A stretch of 64,000 bases of DNA from assembly GCA_019916065.1 (NCBI GenBank), contig CM034234.1:1250963-1314962 (forward strand). The letters are read 5' to 3'. The DNA comes from Vitellaria paradoxa (lineage: Eukaryota > Streptophyta > Magnoliopsida > Ericales > Sapotaceae). How positions within the stretch are numbered: the first letter of the stretch is position 1; each line of letters begins with the position of its first letter. Under the pieces are notes generated by a model, which had not been told where the DNA came from, did not search any database, and saw nothing but the letters and a program-made list of their open reading frames with translations. A program made the position numbers and the translations under genes. Of the stretch, positions 1 through 12,783 are shown in pieces.

Positions 1-662
1 TATGTCTATGCGTTTGGTTTTTTGGTTGGACTGGAAATTTATTTGGAAGAAATGGAAATTTGAGTTAGTTTTTGGTGTTACCATGTTATGCCCTCTTGAC
101 TTGCGCCTCTAGGGATTGAACTCTGGAATTAATTGATGTTTCTATGATTTCATTGTTAATTTGGGCAATAGCCTAATAAGGTGACTGCATGAAAACAATG
201 AGCATGTCAATGACCACAATTAGTGTGAATAACTTACACCAAAATCTTGATTAGAAATTTTGATCTTAGAGAGGTCTGCAAGAATGTATTTATAAATAAA
301 TAAAGAATAAGAGAAAACTTAAAGAGTACAGAAAAACAATTAAACAGTTTAAAATGAAATGTCTCTGAATTGAATGGATGGAAATCAATAATCTGTATTC
401 AGTTAATCATGTTCTTTCATTCCCTTGCTATGTATACAGGTTGATGGGTTTATAATGTTTTTGGCATTTTGAAAATCTTGTTTGACCCAAATTTTAGATT
501 ATCAAAGTCATTCACACTGCCGGTTGGGCGAATTCTTTCCATTTCTTGCATGGCCCTAGGTTTTTTCACAATCCAGTGCAATTCAAGCTCCTTGTACTCA
601 CTGTATAAGACTTTTTAACAAGACAAATCTGTATGATTGCTTGCTTCTTGTGATTTCTGAAG

Positions 663-3600
663 GTTTGCTGCTGAGATATTTCATGACTTGCATGAAGAAG
701 TGATGGTTACTGCTGCAAGATGCCACGGCTTAATGGCTCGTGTCCAGCAACTTGAGACAGAATTTCCTTCAATTGAAAAGGCATTCCTCTCCCAAACCAG
801 CCATTCATTATTCTTTTACAATCCTGGTTAGAATTCTATCCTAAAATGATTGCTCAATTTGAAACTCTTGTGTTCTTGAGGGTTTGATTATTATTGTAGA
901 CTTATGGTAGTTTTGTGGTATTCAAATGCATAGTTGAATCTCTTTTTGGAAGAAGGTTGAGTCTATCCATTTTTTGTTCCATTCCAAGACTCTGAACTTA
1001 TGCAGTCTTGCTTTTGCTGCCTGTGCTACTGAATCAGTTGCTTTGTTTTTCTTATACCAATATATATATATATTTTTAATGAGTATCAGAATTTTATTAA
1101 TAGAGAATCAAGAAAATGCAAGGGACTCGAGGGTTGGGTTACAACTCTTAAGCTTTCTACAGATTGCAAAAATGAAAACTTCTTGGGTTCTTTCTCCCTG
1201 TCAACCTAGCTATATAACAAAGACAACAAAAAAGCTACTCATCATATACAAAGGCAACTCTATATCTGTAACATTTCTCCTATTCCTTCCCCCCATATTA
1301 ACCAAAAAATACAAGAAGGTATAAGGTTCCAAATCTGCTTCCTATATTTTGGGATCTTAACTCCCCACCAAGATTCCAAAAACTGGTTGATCCTTTTCAG
1401 ACCATCCCATGCCAGACCAATTCTTGACAAAGCAAGATTTCACAACTCCTCTGACCATGAACACTTCACAAACAGTTGGTCTATAAAATCGGTAGCATTC
1501 TTGCATAGACGACATTGATTCACCACAATCATCCCCCTCGTCCTCAAGTTATCAAAAGTCAGAATTTTGCCTTGAATTGTTCACCAGACAAAAAAATCCA
1601 CTTTAGGAGGTGCCTTGGTGTTCCAAATTTTGCCCCATGGGAAATACCGATCCACCTGTGCCCACCAAGGCATTATAAAAAGATTTGACTTGGAACATAC
1701 CTAAGCTCGTCATCGTCCAAATGGGTCTGTCGTCCCCACCAGCTGCCTTAAGGGAATCTAAGAGATGCATTAGCTGTATGAAGCTCTCCAACTCCTAATC
1801 TTGTAAAATAAAAAAGGCAAATATAAAGCTTATGATAAAGACGGGCAGTTCTAGTATGATTTGTAATATGAATACCTTTGTGCTTTGCAAAGATATAAGG
1901 TGCCATTATAAAGTTCCATTTCGTAGTACCATGGTCAAAACAAACTCTTGCATCCATCATCCCTTCCAAATTGATGGTCATACTGCCCAGTATTAAAATG
2001 TATACATATCAATCATTGAATTTTTATTCTTTGAGAATATTGACTAAATCTGCCGAATGGAGCTCTCTTGTCTGGACTTCCACCAAAATGGTGTTATATG
2101 ATTTGACAATGGTCATGGTAATGTGGATGTGTGATGTGATTGCAGGTGTTGACTGGCACCCTAATCTACGTATGGACCAGAATCTAATCACGCAGGGAGA
2201 TCTACCTCGATTTGTTATGGACTCTTATGAAGAGTGTCGTGGCCCACCTCGGTTATTCCTCCTAGACAAGTATGAGTTTTTCGTACATATCTTAATGGGG
2301 CTGTTTCACATTTGGTAAAGTCATGTCCCACTTATGGAATCTTGCTCAACTTGCATGGCTCCTAACAGGTTTGATGTTGCGGGTGCTGGTGCGTGTTTGA
2401 AGCGCTACACTGATCCATCATTCTTTAAGGCGGAGTCCGCATCCTCTGGAATGACAAATTCAGAAGTTCAGAGGGAGAAGAAAACACGCAAAACCAAGGT
2501 TAATCAATGAGAATAATATTGTAGCACCAATAATTTTTGTAACAAAAATTATTGGTTCATTTATGATATAGTTCTGCCATGTAGGCTTGTCTTCATTCGT
2601 GAAGACAATTTTACGTTAGAACACATGCTTATACATTAATATCTGAGGATGGGGAGGCCTTGAAAATATCATTCTCATTTAAATTCTAGACCTGTTTGCT
2701 TAACTTTGAAAAGTTCTAGCCTTTGGGCTTGGAAATTGTCTTGAGTCGTGACCTTTATACGGTGGTATGTCTCTGACATCTGCATGGCCATTTTCGTAAC
2801 ACATGACCTTTATACTCTGGTATGTCTTTGACCGAATTCTCAAAATTTGGTCCTTTCTTTTAAATAGTTTTTGCTGTTGGTCATGATTAATTTCATAGTC
2901 TATGTATATTTGTCACTTCTGGGAAATATTTTCTTATGGCTTTGGAATCAGTTCATACCACTTTCACTAAATGCAATCCGCAACAGAAGAAAATAGGTGT
3001 TGCTCTGTTGAAATCTTTGAAAATGTTCAATATTTATGGTAGCTCTTTATTTATGACAGAAGAAAGGATCACGCTGGAGAAATGGAGAAACTCCAGAAGT
3101 TCTACCAACATCACATGCCAAGTGAGACCTTTAATTCATATTTTGCTGCATGAGTTTGGTTTTAATCTTTAGCTGCACTTGTTTCAGCTGTAAATTATCA
3201 ATTGGTGACTCACTGCATGGTAATGCAGACTGCATCAGTTATTCTTGGAGGAGAGTGTTGAAAATCATATTAATGACCCTGCACGTCGTCTAAAGCTGAA
3301 GAGAAGGCTGAATGGATTTCCATTTGACTTGAAAACCAGGGAAAGTTATATGGAGAAACTCTTGAATACTCCTACACCTGATCAGAATGATGTTCGTGAA
3401 ATCTCTGTTAACATGCCACCCTCAAAATTGCCCTCCGATAATACTGGTGAATCAGGGATTGAAATACCTGAAATCGGTACAGTGAGTCCTGATAAAGAAG
3501 TGTTAAAGAGAAAGAGAAGCCCACACTTGTCTCCTGATGTAGAGGAGACTGGAGAAAAACCATCAATTAATGAGTTGAGAGAGGAGGTAGATTATGGAAT

Positions 3601-6600
3601 TTCAGAATTGCCCAAATTGAACGCTATTTCTGAAGCAGATGACATTCTGCCTGCCCTTCATGAAGATGTAGATGAGAAGGAAATATTGGGAGACAGGGAA
3701 AGGAAAATACAAGACAGCTCAGATGGTTACGAATCTGATGATATTGCAAGTGAGGTAGACAATTACATGGATGCTCTTACTACCATGGATTCAGAGGTGG
3801 AAACAGACATGGAGTGTAAAGCCAAGAATGTTCAGCATTTCTTGAACATTGAAAATCAGGGGAGGGATTCAGATGCAAATGAAGAACAACAGGACCTTCA
3901 AGCTTGTTTTTCAGATTCTCAATCAATAGGAAACTCCACTGCAACAGATGATGGAAACAGCTCGTCCACAAAAGAAATATCTAGTTTTTCATATTCTAAC
4001 TCAATAAGCAATTTGGCCAAGAATGCCCCATCAGATGGTGATGTTTCATCTAAAATTCTACCAGCTACTGAAATTTGTAGAGCTGAGATTGTCAACATTT
4101 CATCTGAAGGGCGCTTTGTTCATGAGGAGAGTCCATCAACCCAGGCTTATGAGCACACGGTCTGCAATGGTATTATCACAAGTTACAGGTCTGATGTTGG
4201 AGAACCATCTTCTAGTTCTTGTCCTACTGGTTCAACTCCAATGACTTTTCCTGGAGATCCAGGAAAGAATTCAATGGAAGTTGCATCAAAGGGACCGGAA
4301 TTGGATGAAATTTCTTCAAATCGTGATGGACTTAACACTAGACATATTAATCTGGAGGAAAATATGGTATATCTTGGTGATAATTTTACCTGCACATCTA
4401 GTCACTCCAATGTCCAATCACAAACAAGAGATGATTTCCTCTCCAAGCAGTCTTCTAAAGACCATTCGGTAGATGAGTTAGATGATGGGGATCCGCATGT
4501 TTTATCTCATGCTTCACTGCTGCATCCTTCAGACATCTTGGAGCTTGCTTCTGGAAAGAGAATCAGTGAAAATCTGTCAGATGATGTGCTTCAAACAGCA
4601 TATGCAAAAGATGATTGTCCCAAAGAAACAGTCGACAGGCAGATTGACTCACCGCATTCAGTTGCTGCACGTAAAGAAGAAAATCCTGATACAACCTTGC
4701 CAGAACCAGAAACTTGTGATCCAAATATGAAGCCTGATGGCATAGCTTCTGAAGTGGATAATGCTCCTCCAGTTTTTGCAGAGACAGTTGTTGCCTCAAC
4801 TCTTATGGTAGATGGCCCGCAGGCTGCTAACTTTACGAAGCAGCAGTCCTTAGAAATATCAGAAAATATTCCCCCACTGGAACTTGATTCAGTAGAAGAG
4901 GGTTTTCTGTATTCTGGGAAGAAAAATCTTGATGGGGATTCCAATGCAGCAGATAGTGAAGATTTGGGTGGATTCTCCACTGATAAGGAAATGGCAGGAA
5001 AGAATTGTGCCAACCTTAAATTTCCATCTGATTTACAAAGCTTACCAGATCCTACCTCGACTGCTGATGCAGATCTAGATGGTGTAGTAACTGAAACTGT
5101 TCATTCAGAAGTGGTTTTGGCTACTGCTGTTGCCAGCACTCATTTTGATGATAATGGCAACGATGTCAAATCTTTATGCAGTTCCCCTAAGTTAAAAGAA
5201 GAATCTATTGCCATTCTCCAGGATTTACTTCTGAATGATACGGAAATAAGTCCTGAGGTGCATCTTTGGGAAGCTGACCCAGTAAAGGAAGTGGATCGCT
5301 TGGCAGTTGCCTCATTAGATTTGGACTCTGTTGCATGCGATACAGTCCCTTGTGATGATTCCAATTCCAAGTTGCTCAATAGTGTCCCTGACTCATCTAA
5401 TGCTGCAATATCTGAAAACAGCTTGCATGCTGCTTCTGTTACCACAGTCCCGTTGTCTTCAAATCAACATGACCAAGATTTAGAATCAAAATCCTACCAG
5501 CAGATTGATGTTAGTTTGCATGTTACTGATGCTACCATAGTCCTGCTGTCTACAGATCCACATGACCAAGATTTAGAATCAGAATCCGCCTGGCAGATTG
5601 ATGTTATTGAGAAAGATGATGCTGATGCTACTACAGTCGCATTGTCTTCGGATCAACACGGCCAGGATTCAGGAGCAAAATCTGCCCGGCAGATTGATGT
5701 TAATGAGAATGCTGATGCTGATGCTACTACAGTCCCATTGTCTTCAGATCAACATGTTAGTTTGCATGTTACTGATGCTACCACAGTCCTGCTGTCTACA
5801 GATCCACATGACCAAGATTTAGAATCAGAATCCGCCCGGCAGATTGATGTTATTGAGAAAGATGATGCTGATGGTACTACAGTCCCATTGTCTTCGGATC
5901 AACACGACCAGGATTCAGGAGCAAAATCTGCCCGGCAGATTGATGTTAATGAGAATGCTGATGCTACTACAATCCCATTGTCTTCAGATCAACCCGACAA
6001 GGATTCAGAATCAAAATCTGCCTGGCAGATTGATGTTAATGAGAATGCTGATGCTGATGCTACTACAGTCCCATTGTCTTCAGATCAAAATGACCATGAC
6101 CAAGATTCAAAATCAAAATCTGCTCAGCTGATTGATGTTATTGAGAATGATGATGTACCTTCACACGCCCATCATATTGCAGAGCCGAGAACTCCTTTGA
6201 AACAGAAGGCTGAGTTACAAAGTGATCAATTTGATTTGGAATCTTGGCATGACCAAGATTTGGAATCAAAATCTGCGCAGCAGCCTGATGTTATTGTGAA
6301 CGGCATTTCATCTTCACCTTCCCATCATCTTCCAGTGCCAAGAACTCCGTTGGAACAAAAGTCTGAGTTACAAAGTGATCAATCTGATGTGGAATCTTGG
6401 ATTCATCGAGTTTCAGAATCAGCATCTGTCCAGCAAATTAATGTTGGTGACAATGCAGAAGGTGATGTACCTTCACCTGCCCATCATATTGCAGAACGAG
6501 TAACTCCTTTGGAGCAAAAGGCTGAGTTACAACGTGATCAATTTGATGTGGAATCTTGGCATGCAGACAATGCAAGCTTCAATCCATTTTCTCTCGTGGA

Positions 6601-8158
6601 AGAGATCCATTCTCCAAATCGCTTAGATGAGGAAAGACACGCTGATGCTTCATCCAAAGTTTGTGCGGCACGTGTTCCAAGTCAACCTTCAGTGTCAGAG
6701 TTCTTTGCACAACTTGACGTCTCTGAGCAAGCAAAAGATCCGTCAAGTTCAACTTTGCCTTCTTTTGGCCTCCTTCCTGAGGTACCTCAAATCAGTATGG
6801 ATGTGATGCCTCCACTGCCACCCCTTCCTCCGATGCAGTGGAGGATGGGGAAGGTCCAGCATCCTTCCGTATCTTTGGAGAGAGCTTTGGCAGGACATAT
6901 TCTGGATGGCATTCCAGAAAATTTACCAGTAGAGGGAGAGATTACCCAACCTTCAAACCCATTTTTGCCACTGTCATCTTTAAAAGATGAGAATTTTCAA
7001 CATGGTCAAGGGAACTTGGCAGGTTATATGGTGCATTCCAATCCATTATCATTGCAAGTGCCAACCTTGGTTAATCATGGAAATAGTGAAGATGATTTTC
7101 CAACCTCAGGTCCGGCACACACTAACCCATTCTTAGCGCTGCCAACAATACATAGTAAGAAGTCAGAAGGTGGTTTCATTGCTTCTGAGGGAGGAACAGT
7201 GCAGCCTATTGTCAATCCATTCTCATCAGTGCCCGGTGTTGAAGATACAGTTTCCACATATCCTTCCACGTCTTTGCTGCAAAACCTGGTCCAGCCTCTG
7301 CATCAATTAGCACCAGAAACAAGTTGGGAGGACAAGAAGCTTCAGGGGACCTCTGTAATCTCTGATGAAAAGCTTCAGGAGGCCTCTGTAATCTCTGAGG
7401 GGAAAGCAATGAATCCTCCTGACACAATTTCTCCAACGCCAATGATGCAGTATGATCAGCCTCGGCATGTTTTTTCAACTTTGGAGGGACAAACTGATTT
7501 GCCATCCAGTACATCTGCTTCACTTCCAGAAGGAAAACCAAATGGAAAAAAGCAGGTGAAGCTTCCACGACCTCGCAATCCTCTATTCGATGATGTTGCT
7601 GCCCTTGACAAAACCAAGGTAATAATGGTTTTGCTGTTCTCACTTTCGTCAGCTTTGTTAGTGTGATCAAGATTCAGTCTAACAGATGCTTTCTAATGGT
7701 GAGTCATGCAGTTGAGGAAGGTAGCAGAACGGGTTCGACCTCAGATGGTTCAGAAGGTTGATGAAAGAGACTCATTACTGGAACAAATACGAACCAAGGT
7801 ATTTGAACCTTTTTCCCCCTTACATTATGATATTTACATAAATTGTTTGTGCTTCTTTTCAATAAATAGATGGATAAATTGTTTGTGCTGATGATAAAAT
7901 TTGATCTCGGTTCCTAGTCTTTCAACTTGAAGCCTGCAGCCTCGACAAGGCCCAGCATTCAGGGGCCTAAAACCAATTTAAAAGTTGCTGCCATTTTGGA
8001 GAAAGCTAATGCAATTCGCCAGGTCTGTCTCTCTCTATATAATTTTTTTTTGTATATATTATATGTTTCAGCATGATATTTAAATTTATTATTTTCTGAA
8101 ACAGGCATGGGCTGGAAGTGATGAAGACGACGATGCAGATAGCTGGAGTGATTCATGA
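663..8158 (+). CDS. SCAR2-like: SCAR/WAVE family protein, SCAR2-like (5' end outside window)
   Basis: Subunit of the WAVE/SCAR complex that activates ARP2/3 for branched actin assembly at the plasma membrane. Exons read from splice sites and phase: 663-826, 2146-2269, 2369-2498, 3060-3121, 3229-7618, 7712-7798, 7918-8022, 8105-8158, giving about 1704 visible residues. The first exon(s) lie before base 1. Exons 2-5 encode the SCAR homology domain ([41 protein letters not shown]). The single 4.4-kb exon encodes an acidic, Ser-rich, probably disordered middle. The C-terminus is a WCA module: WH2 ([19 protein letters not shown]), central helix ([15 protein letters not shown]) and an acidic tail ending SWSDS. 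As I recall, Arabidopsis SCAR2 is near 1400 residues; the extra length here includes an in-frame repeat region. Family assignment is secure; the exact paralogue number is inferred. Confidence 0.93.
1076..1830 (-). mobile_element. L1-type LINE 3' fragment, antisense in SCAR intron
   Basis: Read on the minus strand, the stretch encodes the end of a plant non-LTR reverse transcriptase with a zf-RVT zinc-binding domain: [20 protein letters not shown], then [12 protein letters not shown], then a Cys pair in VNQCRLC. In-frame stops (after FFVW, and before ELESFIQLM) show it is dead. The low-coordinate end (AATAAAATTCTGATACTCAT, then an A-rich stretch on the minus strand) looks like the 3' end of the element. 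It lies between SCAR exons at 826 and 2146. The 5' limit is approximate. Confidence 0.8.
5440..6560 (+). repeat. In-frame tandem repeats inside the SCAR coding exon
   Basis: About 32-residue units with the core [13 protein letters not shown] and [12 protein letters not shown] recur at least seven times between 5440 and 6150. Over this lies a longer duplication: the stretch beginning VSLHVTDAT at 5510 starts again at 5756, a shift of 246 bases (82 codons). A second repeat type follows at 6150-6560 with three copies of a unit containing [20 protein letters not shown]. The frame stays open throughout, as expected for a coding minisatellite in a disordered region. Confidence 0.9.
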
Positions 8159-8792
8159 AAAATATTTTGAGTGATTTGGGAAAATAATTTTCTGGGGTGC
8201 TCTGGCAGCGAGATCAATACCGTCAAATATATCATAGATGTGATTTTTGAAGCTCTTCTATCCATTTACAGTTTCTGGCTGCGTGGTTAAGGCCATGAAT
8301 TGGATGAGGAGTATCTATCCTCTTCCTGTTGTGAATATGAGATTTCTGCTATATGCTGTATTCTTTTCCTTCTCTCCAAATGTACGTAGCTATTCTTTAG
8401 TGCCTGTATCTTGTCCACGTAAATTGTGGGGTTACATCATATGTGTGAAACTTTGAGTTGCGGCGTGTAAGCGCCCTTTATCATTCTGTTTATACATAGG
8501 TCTTGGTGGGTATATATTGCACTGGGGTGGCACAAAAATTTGATTTTGTAATATATGTTTGTATGCATTTATGTATCTAGTATATCACTGGGTTCTATGC
8601 TGCACTCATTTCTAGTCAATGATCCCCTTAATTTTGCAGATTGTACATCTCTTGAACAACTAATTGGCTGCTGTCTGTGATTAGGCTGATTGGTGCTTCC
8701 TTGCATATTTTTCACAATCATATCCGACGGTCTCAAAGCGACTATTGACAATTTCCTTGCAGTCTCATCTCTTCACTTTCCAAGGTTTCAAG

Positions 8793-9413
8793 TAGGGGTG
8801 TTATAAAAAACTGAAAAACCGGACCGACGGAAAAAATTGGACCGAACCGGATTTTGTAAACTGATTCTTTAAAATCTGGTCTGGTTTTGGTTTAAAAAAT
8901 TTTAATTTTTTGAAATCGGTTTGGTTTTCAGTTTTGAGGGTTTTAGAACTGAATTGGACTGGACCTGATCGGTTATAATATAAGTGTGTAGCAAAGTGTA
9001 GTTGATGAGATTTGAACTCAAGATCTCAAAGTTTTCAAGTGATGATTTTACTACTGGGTAATATCCACCAGTTGTTTATAATGTCACAGTGGAGGAAACT
9101 AGGTCATGCTTGGAAATTATGCTAAAGGTAGAAATGTTTTTGGGGTTCGTAATGGGCTTGACAGTCACATTAATGTGATTTTTATAGGTTTTTTAATATA
9201 TTGGGCCATAATTAATTTTTTAATATTAGACCTGGCTCAAAATTGTAAGCCTGGAATGGAAATCGGATTGAAATTGGAACTGAATGAAGATCGGACCGAC
9301 ACCCTGAAACCGAATTATATTAATTGGTTTCGATTTTAGAAATTTTCAAACTAAAAATTCAAGATCCCATAAATAGTCCAAAATTGGACCAGATTAGACT
9401 GGTATCACTTCTA
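8793..9413. mobile_element. Non-autonomous hAT-like element, 621 bp
   Basis: The block is flanked by an exact 8-bp direct repeat, GTTTCAAG, at 8785-8792 and 9414-9421. The ends are imperfect terminal inverted repeats: TAGGGGTGTTATA at the left, and TAGAAGTGATACC when the right end is read in reverse. The 8-bp target duplication and TAG..GTG ends fit the hAT superfamily. No transposase frame is present. The interior carries inverted blocks rich in GGACCGAC and AACCGAAAA-type words. Confidence 0.75.
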
Positions 9414-9473
9414 GTTTCAAGCTACTAGTAGCATTATGGGGAGACTATATATCAAACCTTAAATTTTTTGTAT

Positions 9474-9478
<5 letters not shown>

Positions 9479-9530
<52 letters not shown>
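9479..9530. repeat. (AT)n microsatellite
   Basis: About 26 uninterrupted TA dinucleotides just after the hAT-like element. Confidence 0.97.
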
Positions 9531-9534
<4 letters not shown>

Positions 9535-10732
9535 CGATGTTTGGAGATCAACTTAATAATTTATGCATAAAAATGTTTCGTAGTATCAATAATTGAGTTA
9601 ACTGAGCAGTCAAAATATTTTATAACCTAACGATTGAGATATTTAAGTGGATGTAGGAAATTAGAGACAGTCGGATAGGCCTTGACTCGACCCAATCCGA
9701 CTTTGATTCTGTATCTTTAACTTTATTGTGCTTTTATGCCTTAAAGTCAGAGTTTCGAGTACTCTCAATCCAATCCTTTCTCTACAAATTTAATTTTGTT
9801 TATTTATATTAGAACAAAATGGACAATATATATAATTATTTTTATGACTTTGAGGTTGAAAATTTAATTAATTTCTTCATTGGTTAATCTAATATAGTTA
9901 TTAAATAATTTTTTTAAGTCCAATTGATTAATTATTTTATTTAAGTTATAATTAATTTATTATAAAAAATATTAAGAGGTTGATTAGATTAAAATCAATT
10001 ATGCCTAATCATGATTTAATCTGATTCGACTCGACTTTTACAAAAACAAATAAGGTAAAAGGTAAATTACATCAAGTTAATCCGATATTCGAATCGAATT
10101 GACCCATTTCACATTTACATGCCTAAATGGATGTTAATGAAGCAAATTGACCATTGAGATCAAAACCTCTACAAGTGACTTTTTTTTTTTTTTTTTAACG
10201 GCTAGGCCTAGAATAATGGGTTTGGCGAGTCACAAGGCCCACTAATGTGGGTTTGCAACTTTGTAGTAAATAGGCCCAATGTTGACTTGGACTTTTGACT
10301 TTCTATTACAACCGTGTGCAATAATCAGAAAACGAAACGACGTCGTGGATCTGTTTGTGAGTCCTCAACTTTGCCTTGGCAAGCTCCCTCCATTGAAAGC
10401 CTTACTAAATTCTAAAATTTGCTTCCTCCATATATATCTAAAAGATATTCATCAAATTATCTTCTAGAAACCAAAGCCCCCAAGAAATCGAAGCATTTGT
10501 GTATATTCCCACAGATATAAATATGAATCTTCTTTCAGTACATGCGAAAGTCACTGTCCAGAGCAACAACAGCTAATTTGCGGGAAAAAGTGGGCGGAAT
10601 GATAGCATAGCATAGCATAGCTTGTCAGAAGCCCCAAAAGCACAAAACCCATATCGCAAGACAACTTGTCTTCGCCGGAAACAGCCGGAATCGGCGGCAA
10701 ATTGACAGCGGCCGAAGTCAAACCGGGGAGAG

Positions 10733-12155
10733 ATGGAGTACAACGGCGGCAGTAGCGGTAGTAACGGTGAGAGGCAAAACCAGCGCACGCCGCTTTCGCT
10801 GGTGGTCTCCGACTGCGTCAAGCGGTGGTTCCAGGACGCCCTCAAGGAGGCCAAATCCGGCGACGTCTCGATGCAGGTGTTGGTGGGCCAGATGTATTAC
10901 AACGGTTATGGAGTCGCGAAAGACGACCAGAAGGTCAATTTGCCCTCTTATATCCTCTATACTTCTTATAATGCTAGTAGATGCATACATACATACCTAT
11001 ATATATGTTGGCCAAGCAGAAATTTTATACACACGGGCAATTACATGACTTTTTGCGGTTTCTGTGTGTCTATTGGATGATTTGATTCTATTTTCTGGGT
11101 TCCAAATTTTGGTACTTTTTTTTTTTTCTAAGCTTTTTGAAGAGACTAAAGATAAACTGCGCAAAATAGAAATAAGTGTATCTTTGATGTGTTATCTAGG
11201 ATTCTTCATATAAAATTCAAACTGTCTTTACTTGGTTTGGGGGAAGAGAAAGAGAAGAAGATAAAAAGGGAAAAGCGAGGGAAGGTGGAGAGGAAATAGG
11301 GTAGATTTGTTTTTATCATTTTCTCTCTCCCTTCTCCCCAAACCAAACAGGTGGGGAGAACATTTTTAATTCTCTTCTCTTTCACCCAAACCAAACATAA
11401 TTTTTTTTTTTTTTTTTGGGTGGATTCAAAATCTTGATCTTTACTTAGACAAGTAATTGAGAAGCTTTTGCTGGCCACCCTTGAGTAGGAAATGAGGATA
11501 GGAAAAGAAAAATTGCATTCTGTATCTGTATCTTTTTTTTTATTTCTGTTATCTTCTCTGTAACCAGAAGATCAAATCTCCAGTTTTAGCAAGTTTGTTT
11601 GATTGTGTGTCTAACTTCCCCTTTCTTTTTCTTTGTATTATTTGGTTATTTGTTTTCCCAATATTAGGTGTGCTTGTACTAGTTTTGGATTAGCTTTTGC
11701 ATTGATAACCAGAAGATATTCCAATTTCATGTATTGAAATTTCAGGGAAGAATCTGGATGACGAGAGCTTCAAGAGTTAGATCTTCAGTCTGGAAAGTTA
11801 GCCGTAAACGCCCAGGTGATCTCCCTATTTTTCTTTGTGCGCGTGCCGCCATGCTTTTTCTCCTTTATGTGTGTATGCATGCTTATGATATTGTTATTAA
11901 TTTGCAATAAACACCTATCTGATCTCTCTCTGTGTTTTATGCATGCTTATGATATTGTTATTAATTTGCAATAAACACCTATCTGATCTCTCTCTGTGTT
12001 TTATGCATGCAAATGTGTGCTTGTACTCCACTGCACTTTCTGCCTGCATGTGTGGTTATGATATTATTAATTGTGCTTTATGTGTTGATTGTTTGGCCTT
12101 TTAAGGTTACAATGCAAGTGATTCTGACTCAGATGAGCCAAAGGATGACTCCTGA
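10733..12155 (+). CDS. Small Sel1/TPR-like repeat protein
   Basis: Three exons in phase: 10733-10933, 11746-11815 and 12106-12155, giving 106 residues. The protein begins MEYNGGSSGSNGERQ and continues with SLVVSDCVKRWFQDALKEAK, GDVSMQVLVGQMYYNGYGV and, across the first junction, KGRIWMTRASRVRSSVWKV. It ends in the acidic stretch NASDSDSDEPKDDS. The middle matches a single Sel1-type helical repeat (alternating Gly/Ala, with YYNGYGV as the repeat end). From memory it matches a conserved plant family annotated only as TPR-like or HCP-like, with no clear function. The length is normal for that family and the frame is intact. Both introns have GT..AG ends. No signal peptide or membrane segment is visible. 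Confidence 0.88.
11876..12003. repeat. 64-bp tandem duplication in intron 2 of the Sel1-like gene
   Basis: Two nearly identical 64-bp copies in a row, beginning TGCATGCTTATGATATTG at 11876 and 11940, followed by the start of a third copy at 12004. Non-coding. Confidence 0.95.
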
Positions 12156-12783
12156 TTAGAGCAACTCTGGCATTTACATCCAATACAGTTTGAAAGTGAG
12201 TTGATTTCTCTGGTACTATTTTGCTCTTAGCATGCTTTTGCCAATTTCTTCTCCTCACACTGCATTTAAGTTTAGCATAGGTCTCACAGTACACACCTAT
12301 CATTTTGTGTTTCTTTTTCTGTCTGGTAACAGAGTGTGTATATAATGCTCTTAGAATTTAGATGCCTTGCAATAGGAACAAAGAAGATATGACGATTTGG
12401 GTTTTGACATATTTTTGCACAATGATAGGTGTGTACCGTGAGACCACCCATCCACCCACAACATATTTCAAATGCCTACTGCTTTGTGCAGCCGTTAGGG
12501 AATTAATCGCAAAAGCATGAGTGAATCTTTGTTTTGGATTCACAAAAGAAGGAAATTGACATGCAATAAAACTTAGTATGCTTCTTTTCACACAAGGAAA
12601 ATGTCTGAGAAATTTGTTCAGAAGCACTATCTATTCTTCAATCCTATTGAGATTACATGGGAATTATATTGCTGAATGCATCAGGTTCTGGTGCAGACCT
12701 GGGGAGCTGCAATACATCTGTTCTAGGTGTGTCCCTATCATACCATTGACTTTTCATTATGCCAGATTTGAACGGAGATCAAA

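Larger units (their letters stand above)
8159..10732. other. Intergenic: SCAR 3' flank, hAT-like element, AT repeat
   Basis: The first 300-400 bases are probably the SCAR 3' UTR. After that come the 621-bp hAT-like element, an (AT)n run and AT-rich DNA at 9.6-10.15 kb with several TCGACTCGA-like and GAATCCGA-like words that suggest decayed mobile DNA. The last 400 bases are the promoter side of the Sel1-like gene and include the perfect palindrome ACGACGTCGT near 10336 (a GACGTC bZIP-type core). No further gene seen. Confidence 0.55.

Noticed and set aside
974..1324. Plus-strand open frame of 116 codons
   Set aside because: It lies opposite the LINE fragment in a SCAR intron and resembles no family; a chance frame.
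4591..5013. Minus-strand frame of 140 codons opposite the SCAR exon (and similar frames at 7212-7670 and 5140-5445)
   Set aside because: Shadows of a strongly supported coding exon; no splice sites or family resemblance.
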